A DNA stretch of 64,000 bases from Erpobdella octoculata. Its lineage: Eukaryota; Annelida; Clitellata; Hirudinida; Erpobdellidae. Each line of letters opens with the position of its first letter. Position 1 is the first letter of the stretch. A program made the translations under genes and the position numbers. Below are positions 47,127 to 56,466 of the stretch, piece after piece. Under the pieces are notes generated by a model. It was not told the origin of the DNA and did no database searches. It saw nothing but the letters and a program-made list of their open reading frames with translations. Where the stretch lies: NCBI GenBank assembly GCA_963978895.1, contig OZ022238.1, positions 22,673,284-22,737,283 on the forward strand, given 5' to 3'.

Positions 47127-48762
47127 TGACTGACTGACTGACTGACTGACTGACTGACTGACTGACTGACTGACTGACTGACTGACTGACTGACTGACAC
47201 ACTGACTGACTGACTGACTGACTGACTGACTGGCTGACTGATAATCAACGCCGAGCTCAAACGCCTCATACTAGGAACGTGAAATTTGGAACTTATATTG
47301 CTTTTATAGCGTTAGCACACATTAAGAAAGGATTTTTGAAAATTTTGCTCCTGAGAGGCTGAAACTGGAAACAAATGTTTTTCTAAAACAACGTATACCT
47401 CGAAAACCAAAAACGAAAGGCTTTTGAAATTTGGTATCTAGATTCTTCTTAAAAATTGAGAAAATACGTGTTTTACCATTTTTTGAAAATTTGGTTTCCA
47501 GGACCTCAAATGTGAGCTAGAAAACAGGGTTATTTGTTTTTTAAAGTAACAGCTACTCAAAAACTGTAAATGCTACAGATGTAAAAATTAATATTTAGTA
47601 TCTACTCAAAAAATAATGTTATACGTGTTTCACCATTTTTTTTTAAATTTGGTTTTCGGGACCTCAAATGTGAGGTGGAAAATAAGGTTATTTGTTTTTT
47701 TAGAATAACTGCTACTTAAAAACTGTAAGTGCTACTGATGTAAAAATTAGTATTTAGTATTTGCTCGAAAAATAAAGATATACGTGTTTTACCAATTTTT
47801 GATAATTTGGTTTCCAGGTACTAAAAATGTAAAGGTTTTAAAACAAATTTTTTTTCTAAAACAAAGCATATTTCAAAAACCAAAAATGAAAAAGTTTTGA
47901 AATTTGGTATCTATATTCTTCTTAAAAATAAAAAAAACACGTGTTTCACCATTTTTAAAAATGTGGGGTGGAAATAAGAATTTGATTAAAAACTCCAAAA
48001 ACTGAAAATGTTAAAATTTTGCAATTTAGTACCGAGTATGTTTTTACAAAATAACAAATTTCATGTTTTATTAATTTTTGAAAATTTGGTTTCTAGGACT
48101 TCAAATGTGGAGGGGAAAAGAGTTATATTTTTTGTAAAATAACTGCGACTCTAAAACTAAAAATACTACAAATATACAAATTAATAACTAAATACTATTT
48201 GGAAGATAAAGTTACAAATGTTTTATAAATTTTTTTGTTATGGCTTCCAGGACTACAAATGTAAAACAGAGAAAAAGATTTATATTTTCTTGAAATTTCA
48301 ATAACTGAAAATGTAAAACATTAAAACTCACTATTAATGTTTTTTTTTTTAATTATAAGATACGTGTTTCATTATCATTTCGAAAAATTAGTTTCCAAGT
48401 AATGGTTTTGTGTCCGTTAAAACTGGTTGAGTGCAGGCTTTGACGTTTGTGCTTATGCAACGGGGCAGTTAGAACCTAAATAACAAGCCAGGCCTAAAAT
48501 TTTTTGTCTATGTCTAAAAAAATCAGGGCAAGACACTATAGATTTTTTCGCCAAGTATATAGAAATTGTAGGCCTGTAAAAACGGACTAGGCCCAAATTA
48601 GATGAGCCGTGCTGGACCTGAAATTTTGGTTTATGAAGCGGGCCGGGCCAAGTTGTCGACGGACCGGACCGAGTCGGGCCGTAAAAAATCGCCCCGTGCA
48701 GTACGCTACTGTGGATGCGTAGTCTCTATCACAAGCGAGCGAAACTGCGACGGGAATGCTAG
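46786..48762 (+). mobile_element. Non-autonomous Helitron with CTGA array and tandem modules
   Basis: Starts TCTATATATATAAAAGAACATGTCC at 46786 after A; this 5' terminus followed by CTGACTGACTGA is a recognisable Helitron-type start. A (CTGA)n array (46812-47240, with ACAC, GGCT and AATG variants) follows, then AACGCCGAGCTCAAACGCC and GTGAAATTTGG, then about seven degenerate ~155-bp modules (47340-48420) and a GC-rich segment. It ends GCGACGGGAATGCTAG at 48762 before T. The ends obey TC...CTAG and A/T insertion; the 3' hairpin is weak. Length 1,977 bp, no coding capacity. Confidence 0.7.
46812..47240. repeat. (CTGA)n array
   Basis: About 430 bp of ACTG/CTGA units with scattered single-base variants. 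It starts 26 bp inside the Helitron 5' end. Serine-glutamine-valine frames across it are artefacts. Confidence 0.95.
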
Positions 48763-48821
48763 TACATTTATATTATTCAATGTTTATGGTACGTTACAAA
48801 TCCAAGAAAACATACATTATA

Positions 48822-49085
48822 TTAGCGGGTTTACCCGGCTTGCCCGGGTTTTTTTTAGTGGTCTTCCTATCGTTATTCTCTCGTTTTCTCTCTCTATCTC
48901 TTTCTCGCTCCCGTATTCTTTCCCGCTTGATACTTGCTGCTTCTAGCTTTTCCGTTCTCACTCGTTTTCCCGTTCCGGCTCGTTCTTCCTTTCCCACTCG
49001 CTTTTTCAATTCAGTGCGCTGTTCCACTCCCGCTCAATCTCTTGCTTGCTTTCCCGCTTTCTTTCTTTCTTCCTCTCCCTCCTAA
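48822..49085 (-). mobile_element. Helitron 3' half, minus strand
   Basis: On the minus strand AAAACCCGGGCAAGCCGGGTAAACCCGCTAA ends at 48822 (CTAG changed to CTAA). To the right lies a diverged array of GAGCGGGAAAG-type units reading as serine-arginine frames. The 5' part is missing beyond about 49085. Confidence 0.65.
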
Positions 49086-49393
49086 TTTATTTTAGCTCAT
49101 AAAACGTAAAATAGATTTCTTAAAAGTTGCATAATCTTTTTATAACTTTGCTAAGAAACTATATTTTAATTTTGTTAGGCAAAAACCTTTAATGTTTGTA
49201 CATATGAACTGTTGGCCTGGAAGGTTTTTTGACCAACAAAATAGAAAAAGTAAAAATTCTCCTATTTTTTTCTTATTTTTGAGATATACCTCCAGGCCAA
49301 ATTTTGTTAAAATTAGTCCAGCGGTTAGGATAGTAAAAAAGACAGAGAGTCAAAACAATTACACAAACAGTAATTTTTGAATTTTTTATACTA
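49086..49393. other. Spacer without recognised features
   Basis: Includes GTTAAAATTAGTCCAGCGGTT, a phrase typical of Helitron leaders in other families, but with no ends visible. Confidence 0.35.
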
Positions 49394-49690
49394 AATTTCA
49401 CCGCCGGTCTTGTTTGCTTGATTGCTTGCTTGATTGTTTGCATACCTTGAAAACGAAAATTAAATAACTTTCCGTCATTCAATTAGGCCGAAATTCAAAA
49501 TATAGACTCCCTCTTTATGACATTTTATTGAAGTTTGAAAAATTTTTAAATTAATTTTTTTTTTTATATTAACTTTACCGCCAGTGTTGCTTGCTTGAAT
49601 ATTTGCAAACTTTGAAAATAAAAACTTACAAACTTTCCGTCTTCCAATCGAGCTAAAATTTGAAATATGAACTCGCACCTCATGGCAAAA
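49394..49690 (+). repeat. Two units of a dispersed ~175-bp repeat
   Basis: TTCACCGCCGGTCTTGTTTGCTTG (about 49395) and TTTACCGCCAGTGTTGCTTGC (about 49573) begin parallel segments continuing through TTGCAAACTTTGAAAA and AACTTTCCGTC to GAACTCGCACCTCATG. A third, inverted copy is at 62190-62345. Confidence 0.65.
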
Positions 49691-49740
49691 AAATGAATTA
49701 AAAATAATTATCTTTGTTTTAAAACAAATTGAAATAAATA

Positions 49741-49874
49741 TCTATATATATAAAAATGAATGTTTGTATGTATATATGCATGTATATCCAATCGTAATGA
49801 AATTTTCACACAACCTTGAGATCAAGGGGAATCAAATATAGAGAAACAAAATTTGAAATCCGTCACAATATCTA

Positions 49875-49905
<31 letters not shown>

Positions 49906-50376
49906 GTTTGTATGTATGTATGTATGTATGTATGTATGTCCTTTATGCATTGCTACACCATTCATCCGATCGTAATGAAATTTTCACGCAACCTTGAGAG
50001 TCAAGGGGAATCAAATATAGTAAAAAAAATTTGAAATCCGTCACAAAATGAGCGGAGCGGATGAGTGAGCGGGAACTATATACATATATAAATACACATA
50101 CATATACATACATAAATGAGCGAGAACGGGAACGGGAAGCCAACTGAGAGCGAAAAATAGAGCGGGATAGGGAAAGTGACCGAGAACGGGAAAGCAACTG
50201 GGAGCGGGAAAGCGACCGGGAACTGGAAAACGACCAAGAGCGGGAAAGCGACCAGGAGCGGAAAAGCGACCGGGAACGCGACGGGAACGGGAAAGCGGAG
50301 AAGGAAACGGGAGCGAGAGAGACAAACATTAGAAAATTCTTTAAAATTCCCGGGCAACGCCGGGTGCCCCCGCTTG
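49741..50376 (+). mobile_element. Two Helitron copies in tandem, first one truncated
   Basis: The first copy starts TCTATATATATAAAAATGAATG at 49741 after A and stops at CCGTCACAATA (49870), about 130 bp in. A second copy starts TCTAAATATATAT at 49871, has its own (GTAT)n, leader, AGCGGGAAAGCGACCGGG-type array and ends CCCGGGCAACGCCGGGTGCCCCCGCTTG at 50376 (CTAG changed to CTTG). Confidence 0.8.
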
Positions 50377-51248
50377 TAATTATATAAATGTTTACATATG
50401 TAAAGTCAAAACAAGTAAATTAAAAACGAATTTTTAAAACCCAATGCTTTTATATGTAATTAAAACACAAATTTTGCAATCAATTTTTTCTTATATTAAA
50501 GTCGAAATATCTTAATTATATCGAAATATCGAAATTAATTAAAATTAACTAAATTAATTGACTTATTGTAAAACTAATAATTGAATATTGCATTGTCTTC
50601 TATTTTGAGGATGTATGCAAAATTTGAAAAAAATCTATCATCAGGAAGTGACTCAAAAACTGATTGCAAGATGTGAAACAGACAGAGAAACAAACAGACA
50701 CACAGAGAAACAAACAGAGACGACGAGTTAATAAAAGCATTGGTAAAAAATAAACTTTATTTTAAAAGATAAATTTCTAAATAAATGAAAAGCCGGCAAA
50801 CAATTGGATTATCTTGAATCCCGTTGAATCCCATATTATCTTTCATTTCAATATTGATGGCTAATTAGATGGCAAAACACAATTTTACTCAAGGTGATAA
50901 ATTGGAATTTAAAAATTGCTGCTTAATTTTTTGAAATTTTTATTTGCGATGTTGAGTTGAGATTGATTTGTGCATTAATTGAAAAACGTGTGCAAAGTTG
51001 ATGTGCACCTGGTGGGTTTTGTTTTAATGGAAAATCTCAAAATGGATTTTTTAAAAAGTTGTGACCAAACAAATTTTGTTTTTTTTTTTACTTGAGCCGC
51101 GCAAGCTATTTTAAAAAAAAACAATATAAAATCAATACAACAATATAAGACGTTTCAATTTTAGATTTACTTTTGAGAAAAATTTGAAAATTCAATATCA
51201 TTAGGCGCAGGATATTCAAACCCCAAATATATAGATTGTCAAAGGCCG
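50377..51248. other. AT-rich spacer
   Basis: No coding or repeat structure recognised; a short ACAGACACACAGAGAAACAAACAGA stretch at 50693-50718. Confidence 0.5.
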
Positions 51249-52010
51249 TTAGATTGTAGCTATTAGAGAAAAACCATATGTCAGCCCATGACCCGGTGAT
51301 GAAACCACATGCTGTTTAGCTGTCTGTCGAAACTCTGGTATCAGAATGAAAGCAAGCAATATATAAATGGCTCTGGAGTTCCACCTCGCATTGCTGATAG
51401 CAGCAAGTGATTGGAATTTAACTGTTGATAAGCTTTCTGTACTTTTGAAACTCCTGTAGCATGATAATAAGTAATCAAGAAAGGCCATATCATCCCGCCA
51501 CCTCTCCTGCTCTGCTTTTTTAAGTAGTCTTTCAGTATTCCGGAATGATGCCTTGAGTTGCTCATACTCTCTGATTATTCCTGTAACAAAAATATAGTGC
51601 AAATCAGGTGAAGTTGTTGATCAATCGAAATAGTCATTCATGATATGTCTCAGAATTGTGTCTAGAATATGGTGTTGACATCCAATGAATACAGGTTTTT
51701 GTAGTCCTTTTTCTTGGAAGTGTTTTTGCAACAGTGACACAGCACCATTACGTTTTCCTGTGTTTGCTGCAGTTGTGTCAGACACAATCATTTTTATGGA
51801 GGAACACAGGTCATATTCATTGAACACAGTTGTTATTCCATTAAATATTGTCTGACCTTTTCCATTTTCCAGTTCAAGAACAGCGAGTCTGACCTCCCGA
51901 TTTTTGTTTTTTAGAACCACTACCTGATATTCCTTCTTGTCAATGGTCTTTCCATCAAAGTGTAGGCTCCACTTTTCATTTTTCAAAATGTCCAGGAAGT
52001 GCTTTTTTAA
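51249..52010 (-). pseudogene. Transposase-like protein fragment (hAT-like), one stop
   Basis: The minus strand reads in a single frame from about 52005 to 51249: KNEKWSLHFDGKTIDKKEYQ, KIVSDTTAANTGK-like MIVSDTTAANTGKRNGAV, FIGCQHHILDTILRHIMN, one in-frame TGA at 51623-51621, then GIIREYEQLKASF, EQERWRDDMAFL, ISNARWNSRAIYILLAFILI. The order D (SDTTAAN), C-x2-H and ...W...R is reminiscent of an RNase H-fold transposase of hAT type; homologous uncharacterised proteins with this wording occur in several invertebrates as far as I recall. The N-terminal and C-terminal parts are missing. Whether the source gene is a transposon or a domesticated host gene cannot be told. Confidence 0.6.
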
Positions 52011-52148
52011 TCTTTATCCTTAATGTAAAGTTTTATTTGGCAAGTGACGATAACTAAGTTAAAATTTAAATGAATAATAATTTTGGTTATGACGTTTGAT
52101 TAGGTTACTTTTAATGGAAACTGTACATTTGTAACAAATATAAAAATA

Positions 52149-52151
<3 letters not shown>

Positions 52152-52201
<50 letters not shown>

Positions 52202-52205
52202 TATA
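52152..52205. repeat. (TA)n microsatellite at a Helitron end
   Basis: TA tract abutting the CTAG end of the next element. Confidence 0.9.
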
Positions 52206-52318
52206 CTAGCGGGATAGCCGGCGTTGCCCGGGCTTTTTAGAGGGTTTTCTATCGTTTTTTTCACGTTCCAGTTTCCTTCCCCGCTTGCTCTCACACTCCC
52301 ATCGCTTTCCCACTTTTC
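52206..52318 (-). mobile_element. Helitron 3' end, minus strand, 5'-truncated
   Basis: On the minus strand GCCCGGGCAACGCCGGCTATCCCGCTAG ends at 52206. About 110 bp of the purine-rich array remain before unrelated sequence starts near 52318. Confidence 0.75.
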
Positions 52319-52359
52319 GACTACTTGGAGTTCTAAAACTTTCAGAAAAGCTTTATTTT

Positions 52360-52460
52360 GGATGACAATACAATATATATTTTTATTTATTTATTCTCAA
52401 ACAGAAGGGCCTATCGGCCTTGAATACCATTCGGACAGTACAAACGAAACAAAAAAACCA
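52360..52460 (-). repeat. Probable LINE 3' tail
   Basis: On the minus strand GGTATTCAAGGCCGATAGGCCCTTCTG and then GAATAAATAAATAAAAATATAT resemble the hairpin-plus-AATAAA tail of some L2-like LINEs. No coding part is attached. Confidence 0.35.
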
Positions 52461-52946
52461 ATAAACGAAATATGTACACATACTCAGTTGCAAATCGTAA
52501 ATTGTTAAGATGTTAGAAACATACAATAGCAAGGTATGCTCGCGTATAACGAATTGAATAAGATATTAAATCATGTAAAGCAAGGCGCCTCGCGTAATGG
52601 CTGCCTCTTTGTCGAGTTCTGTGTTGCTTGCTCTGTTCTGTCGTTTTTCATTGAATTCAACATTCGAAACGTTACTGATAGCCTGTTCTTGTCAGTCTTG
52701 AATCTATATTTATATGAAACGAATATGTTTATTGTTGCAATCGAAGGGATCTTGAAAAGCGTCGTCGTACAATATGGTTGCCTAGGCGACTTGCTTAATG
52801 GCTGCCTCTATGTCGAGTGCTGTGTTTTTGATCTGTTCTGTCGTTTTCGTTACTGAAAGTCTGTTCTTGTCAGTCTTGAAACCACCGAAAAAACATTTTG
52901 CTTTCTTGAATACGGTTTTCGACGTTTACTGCTTAACTACTCAGCA

Positions 52947-54635
52947 ATGTGTATAAACGAGCGGCGTTTTCTCTCGCGCTTTGAATTGTATTCTCTTCGT
53001 GATGGAAATTACACGCTGTCTCGCGAACTTCTTCTGGTCTTGAGAAAACACGCATTAATTCGTTATGGCATACAAAAACGCCATTACAGAGGAAATAGAG
53101 CAGGTCGGTTTCGACACTTGTCTTCCAAACCTTCTATGCCATATGTAGCCGACATCATCTATAGTGATTCTAAAGGCTCGTCTTCTAAAGACCACGGAAG
53201 TCGCCCTTCTACAAGATGCAATCTCGCTGTCTGGAACGCTCGCTCAATTGGAAATAAATCCGCCACAATAAGCGAATTCCTAATCTCTTCCAAAATAGAC
53301 ATCATGTGTATCGTCGAATCATGTCATGAGTCTTCCTTTTCGCCCTCTCTAATCGCCTCAACCCCTCTTGGCTACCAGGCTTTGGACAGACCTCGCCCCT
53401 CGCCTCTCGATGCTGACCTCGCTAGCCTCCGCGGGCCTCGTGGAGGAGGCATATGTATTATCCACAAAAACAACTTCAGGTCCTCCATCAAGAATTTTGG
53501 AAGCTTCAGCGCTTTTGAGTTACTATCTGCCTACGTCACATTCCGTGATTCTCATCAATTAATTTTGGTCCTATATCGACCAGGTTCTGAATCTGTTACA
53601 GAGGCGTTTTTCTCCGAATTTTCAGAGCTTTTGGGAAAAACTGCCGACTACTCCTGCGATCTGATCTTACTTGGGGATATCAATATTCACCTGGATCAGG
53701 ACATCACTACAACCAGAAAGTTTCAAAATTTGCTCCTGAGTCATGGCCTCACTCAACTGGTAACAGGACCAACTCAAGACCATGGTCATACCCTTGATGT
53801 GGTTATCACGCGCTCATCTTCACTCATAACAAATTTACTAATCATCCCTCCTTCTCTATCCGACCATTCAATCATTACCTTTTCAACTTGTCATAAACCA
53901 CCCCCCATTGTCACCGAAAAAGTGGAACGCCGTTCCTTCAGGTCATTCGACTTAGCATCATTCAGTATCGATCTTCAAAATACAAGGCTCTTTGAAGTCT
54001 CGGCCTTGAAATCGGACCAATCTGCCGAACAGCTGTTCGATCTCTACGATGCAACAATGAACGAGCTCCTTGATCGTCATGCTTCACGGAAGTTGATTAC
54101 CTTAAGGATAAAGCCAGAAAGCCCCTGGTTTGATGCCGACTGTAGTCGGTCCAAAAGACTAAATCGTCGACTCGAACGGCGTTATTTGTGCACCAAACTG
54201 TCGTCGGATAAAATAGCTTGGCACACCCAGTCCATACTCAAACGTCGACTGTTCCAGAAAAAGTGCTCAAGCTACTTTCGACATAAAATTGAAGAAGTGA
54301 CTGGCGATGGCCGGGCGACTTGGAGATCTTTAAACTCTCTTCTTAATCCAGTCACTGACATTTCTGCTAGTGGTCTTGCTCCTGATGCATTGCTTGACTA
54401 CTTCACGCTGAGGATTGAGGACATTCGTCGAACCACAAAAGACGCCCTACCTCCGCTTTTCAGTTCTTGCCCGGCCGATGTTCCGGTTCTGGCTGCTTTC
54501 GACGATATCACTTCCGAGGAGGTCAAGTGCCTACTCAATCGCCTTGGGACTAGACAGTGTGAGCTTGACACTGCACCTGTCTGGCTCATAAAAAACTCAA
54601 AAGCGTGTTTGCTCCTATTATTTCCCACCTTGTAA
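52947..54635 (+). CDS. LINE ORF: apurinic/apyrimidinic endonuclease
   Basis: An ATG at 52947 opens 562 codons. After about 90 N-terminal residues the exonuclease-endonuclease-phosphatase fold appears with CNLAVWNARS (N97), IDIMCIVES (E124), VLYRPGS (Y210-R211-P212), LILLGDINIHLD (D244, N246), HTLDVVI (D284) and SDHS (D306, H307), the full catalytic set. In L2/CR1 elements this enzyme nicks the target DNA to prime reverse transcription. The region after residue 330 links to the RT. The frame ends at 54635, about 30 codons past an A AAA AAC heptamer (54590-54596); in related elements the same protein continues into RT without a break. So this is either a decayed junction or a programmed shift. 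Confidence 0.85.
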   Translation: MCINERRFLSRFELYSLRDGNYTLSRELLLVLRKHALIRYGIQKRHYRGNRAGRFRHLSSKPSMPYVADIIYSDSKGSSSKDHGSRPSTRCNLAVWNARSIGNKSATISEFLISSKIDIMCIVESCHESSFSPSLIASTPLGYQALDRPRPSPLDADLASLRGPRGGGICIIHKNNFRSSIKNFGSFSAFELLSAYVTFRDSHQLILVLYRPGSESVTEAFFSEFSELLGKTADYSCDLILLGDINIHLDQDITTTRKFQNLLLSHGLTQLVTGPTQDHGHTLDVVITRSSSLITNLLIIPPSLSDHSIITFSTCHKPPPIVTEKVERRSFRSFDLASFSIDLQNTRLFEVSALKSDQSAEQLFDLYDATMNELLDRHASRKLITLRIKPESPWFDADCSRSKRLNRRLERRYLCTKLSSDKIAWHTQSILKRRLFQKKCSSYFRHKIEEVTGDGRATWRSLNSLLNPVTDISASGLAPDALLDYFTLRIEDIRRTTKDALPPLFSSCPADVPVLAAFDDITSEEVKCLLNRLGTRQCELDTAPVWLIKNSKACLLLLFPTL

Positions 54636-56077
54636 ACACTTCATTTCAAGATGCGTCACTACCAGCCAGTCACAAAAGGGCTATCGTCCGACCTCGACTC
54701 AAGAAGACGGGGATGGATCCCGTTGATCCCAAAAGCTACCGCCCCATATCAAACCTATCGTTCATCTCAAAATTTATTGAACGTGTCGTACACCGTCAGC
54801 TTTCTTCACATATCGAATCGATGAATCTGCTTCCGCAGGTTCAGTCTGGTTTTCGCAAGTACCACAGTACAGAGACAGCAGTCGGGAAAGTTTACAACGA
54901 CATTATTCTTTCACTTGACAGGGGCCAACCGACTGCGCTCGTGCTCCTTGACTTCAGTACGGCTTTCGACTGTGTCGATCATGTTCTCCTTACTGATCTC
55001 CTCCACACTAGCTTTGGCGTGACTTCAACCGCACTTGACTGGATTGGGTCTTTTCTATCAAATCGAACACATCTTGTCCGATTAGGCCGGGCGACGTCGA
55101 GAGTATCGGCCGTTGACTGTTGTGTGCCTCAGGGTTCAATCTTAGGTCCACTTCTCTTCATCCTTTACACAAGCCATATTACTCGGATTGCTTTTTCTCA
55201 CGACGTGCAGACTCATCTTTACGCTGATGATACTCAGCTGTACATTCATTTTGACGTAACCGACCTGCAGTCCGTTAGAGAGCGTCTTGTCGCCTGTGTC
55301 AGCGAGATTCGCGTTTGGTCCTCGTCTATGAGATTGAGCCTAAACCCCTCTAAAACAGAACTTATCTGGTTCCATCGAGGGAACACCTCAACGCGACACC
55401 TGGATGACTCTATTCTTCAAATCAGTACTGACTGCGTCATCACCCCCGTTAAGTCTATTAGAAATCTTGGGGTGATACTGGATAGCTCCTTGCTAATGAA
55501 TCTACATATATCGGCCGTGGCACGATCTTGTTTCTTCCACCTACGCCGCATCCGACAGATCAAGGGTGCCCTAAACAAACACTGCGTGCGGATTTTGGTC
55601 CAGGCTCTTGTTGTTTCTAGATTAGATTATTGTAACGTGGTCCTTGCAGGCCTGCCGATGACTGCTCTTCGCCCGCTCACTGCGGTTCTTCATGCTGCTG
55701 CACGTCTTGTCGGTGGCATCTCTCGACGGGACCACATCACGCCTCTTCTCCGCCAACTACACTGGCTCCCCCTACCGGAAAGAGTGACCTTAAAACTCTG
55801 CTTACTGGTTTACAATATCTTAACAAATCGTGCCCCTGCCTACATGACACGGATGATAAGCCTGTGCTCCTCTCAATCTGGTCGTCAACATCTACGTTCG
55901 TCCTCCCATGGTGACGCTGTCATCCCAAGAACTCGTCGAAGTTTCGGTAAACAAGCATTCGCCGTTTCCGGGCCCGGTGCATGGAACCAACTACCTAAAT
56001 CTATCCGAAGTGCTGTTCTAAATGAGGACTTCAGAGCATTGTTAAAAAAACACTTTTTTAATTTGACATATTGTTGA
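54569..56077 (+). CDS. LINE ORF: reverse transcriptase (-1 frame)
   Basis: The frame is open from just after a TGA at 54566 to the stop at 56077. Counting from the GTG codon at 54605, motifs are SYRPISNLSFISKFIERVV (about 44-62), SGFRKYHSTETA (81), VLLDFSTAFDCVDH (113), CVPQGSILGPLLFILY (173), HLYADDTQLY with the catalytic YADD at 206-209, LNPSKTELIW, IRNLGVILDS, SRLDYCNVVLAG, HWLPLPERVTLKLCLLVYN and GPGAWNQLPKSIRSA near the end. This is the complete L2-type RT and C-terminal domain with no internal stop or missing catalytic residue. No independent ATG sits at a sensible start, which favours translation from the upstream frame. Confidence 0.88.
   Translation, partial: HCTCLAHKKLKSVFAPIISHLVNTSFQDASLPASHKRAIVRPRLKKTGMDPVDPKSYRPISNLSFISKFIERVVHRQLSSHIESMNLLPQVQSGFRKYHSTETAVGKVYNDIILSLDRGQPTALVLLDFSTAFDCVDHVLLTDLLHTSFGVTSTALDWIGSFLSNRTHLVRLGRATSRVSAVDCCVPQGSILGPLLFILYTSHITRIAFSHDVQTHLYADDTQLYIHFDVTDLQSVRERLVACVSEIRVWSSSMRLSLNPSKTELIWFHRGNTSTRHLDDSILQISTDCVITPVKSIRNLGVILDSSLLMNLHISAVARSCFFHLRRIRQIKGALNKHCVRILVQALVVSRLDYCNVVLAGLPMTALRPLTAVLHAAARLVGGISRRDHITPLLRQLHWLPLPERVTLKLCLLVYNILTNRAPAYMTRMISLCSSQSGRQHLRSSSHGDAVIPRTRRSFGKQAFAVSGPGAWNQLPKSIRSAVLNEDFRALLKKHFFNLTYC
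54590..54639 (+). promoter_or_regulatory. Candidate -1 frameshift signal
   Basis: The heptamer A AAA AAC (54590-54596) lies in the X XXY YYZ phase of the upstream endonuclease frame. After an 8-nt spacer, GTGTTT (54605-54610) can pair with AAACAC (54634-54639), a 6-bp stem. Slipping back one base at this site enters exactly the reverse transcriptase frame. Heptamer and spacing match the known retroviral type; the stem is weak. Confidence 0.4.
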
Positions 56078-56150
56078 TGGCATTCTTAGTGCAAGACTCT
56101 TGTTTTGTTTTAGATAAAACAAAATAAATAATAACATATTTAAATTTTTT

Positions 56151-56466
56151 ATTAAACCTGACAAATTGTTGTTCTTAACGCATATACATAATGCCGTGAA
56201 GTTGAAACTTCCACCGCAATCTTCAAAATCCCTCTAAATACTTCCAAAAATCTGTTCATGTGACATCCAGATCTGCTCATGCTTCATGAAAAATTCATAG
56301 TCTTGAAAACTTAGATTAATCCATCTGATTTATCAAGCTTCTGAACCGAATGTAGTTTGATGATCCAACAACATCCTGAGGCAAAGAATTTCATGCTGAG
56401 ACCACGCGTACAGTTATGAAAAACCTGGCATCGTCAGTTCTATATTGACCTTGCATCAGTTTGTAG
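56151..56466. other. Short spacer, probably 3' UTR of the next CR1 fragment
   Basis: Minus-strand sequence leading out of the CR1 fragment; words such as AACAACATCCTGAGGCAAAGAATTTC and CACGCGTACAGTTATG fit its continued degenerate C-terminus (SSLPQDVV...). Confidence 0.4.

Larger units (their letters stand above)
52510..56150 (+). mobile_element. L2-type LINE, nearly intact
   Basis: The unit has a 5' leader with two tandem 201-bp-period segments (AATGGCTGCCTCT at 52596 and 52797), an AP-endonuclease frame, a reverse transcriptase frame and a short 3' UTR ending about TAAATAATAACA at 56140. No truncation of the coding region is visible: both frames are open over 1.69 and 1.5 kb. Only the -1 step between them interrupts a single polyprotein. 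Codon composition is more balanced than in the flanking DNA. Compared with all other LINE pieces in the window, it is the youngest or best conserved. Confidence 0.85.

Noticed and set aside
46759..47269. Serine-glutamine-valine repeat protein on the minus strand
   Set aside because: Product of the CTGA array inside a Helitron; no conserved non-repeat domain.
52536..52856. Short ORF1 of the L2 LINE (106 codons)
   Set aside because: It spans the duplicated 201-bp leader units; no coiled coil, zinc knuckle or RNA-binding motif.
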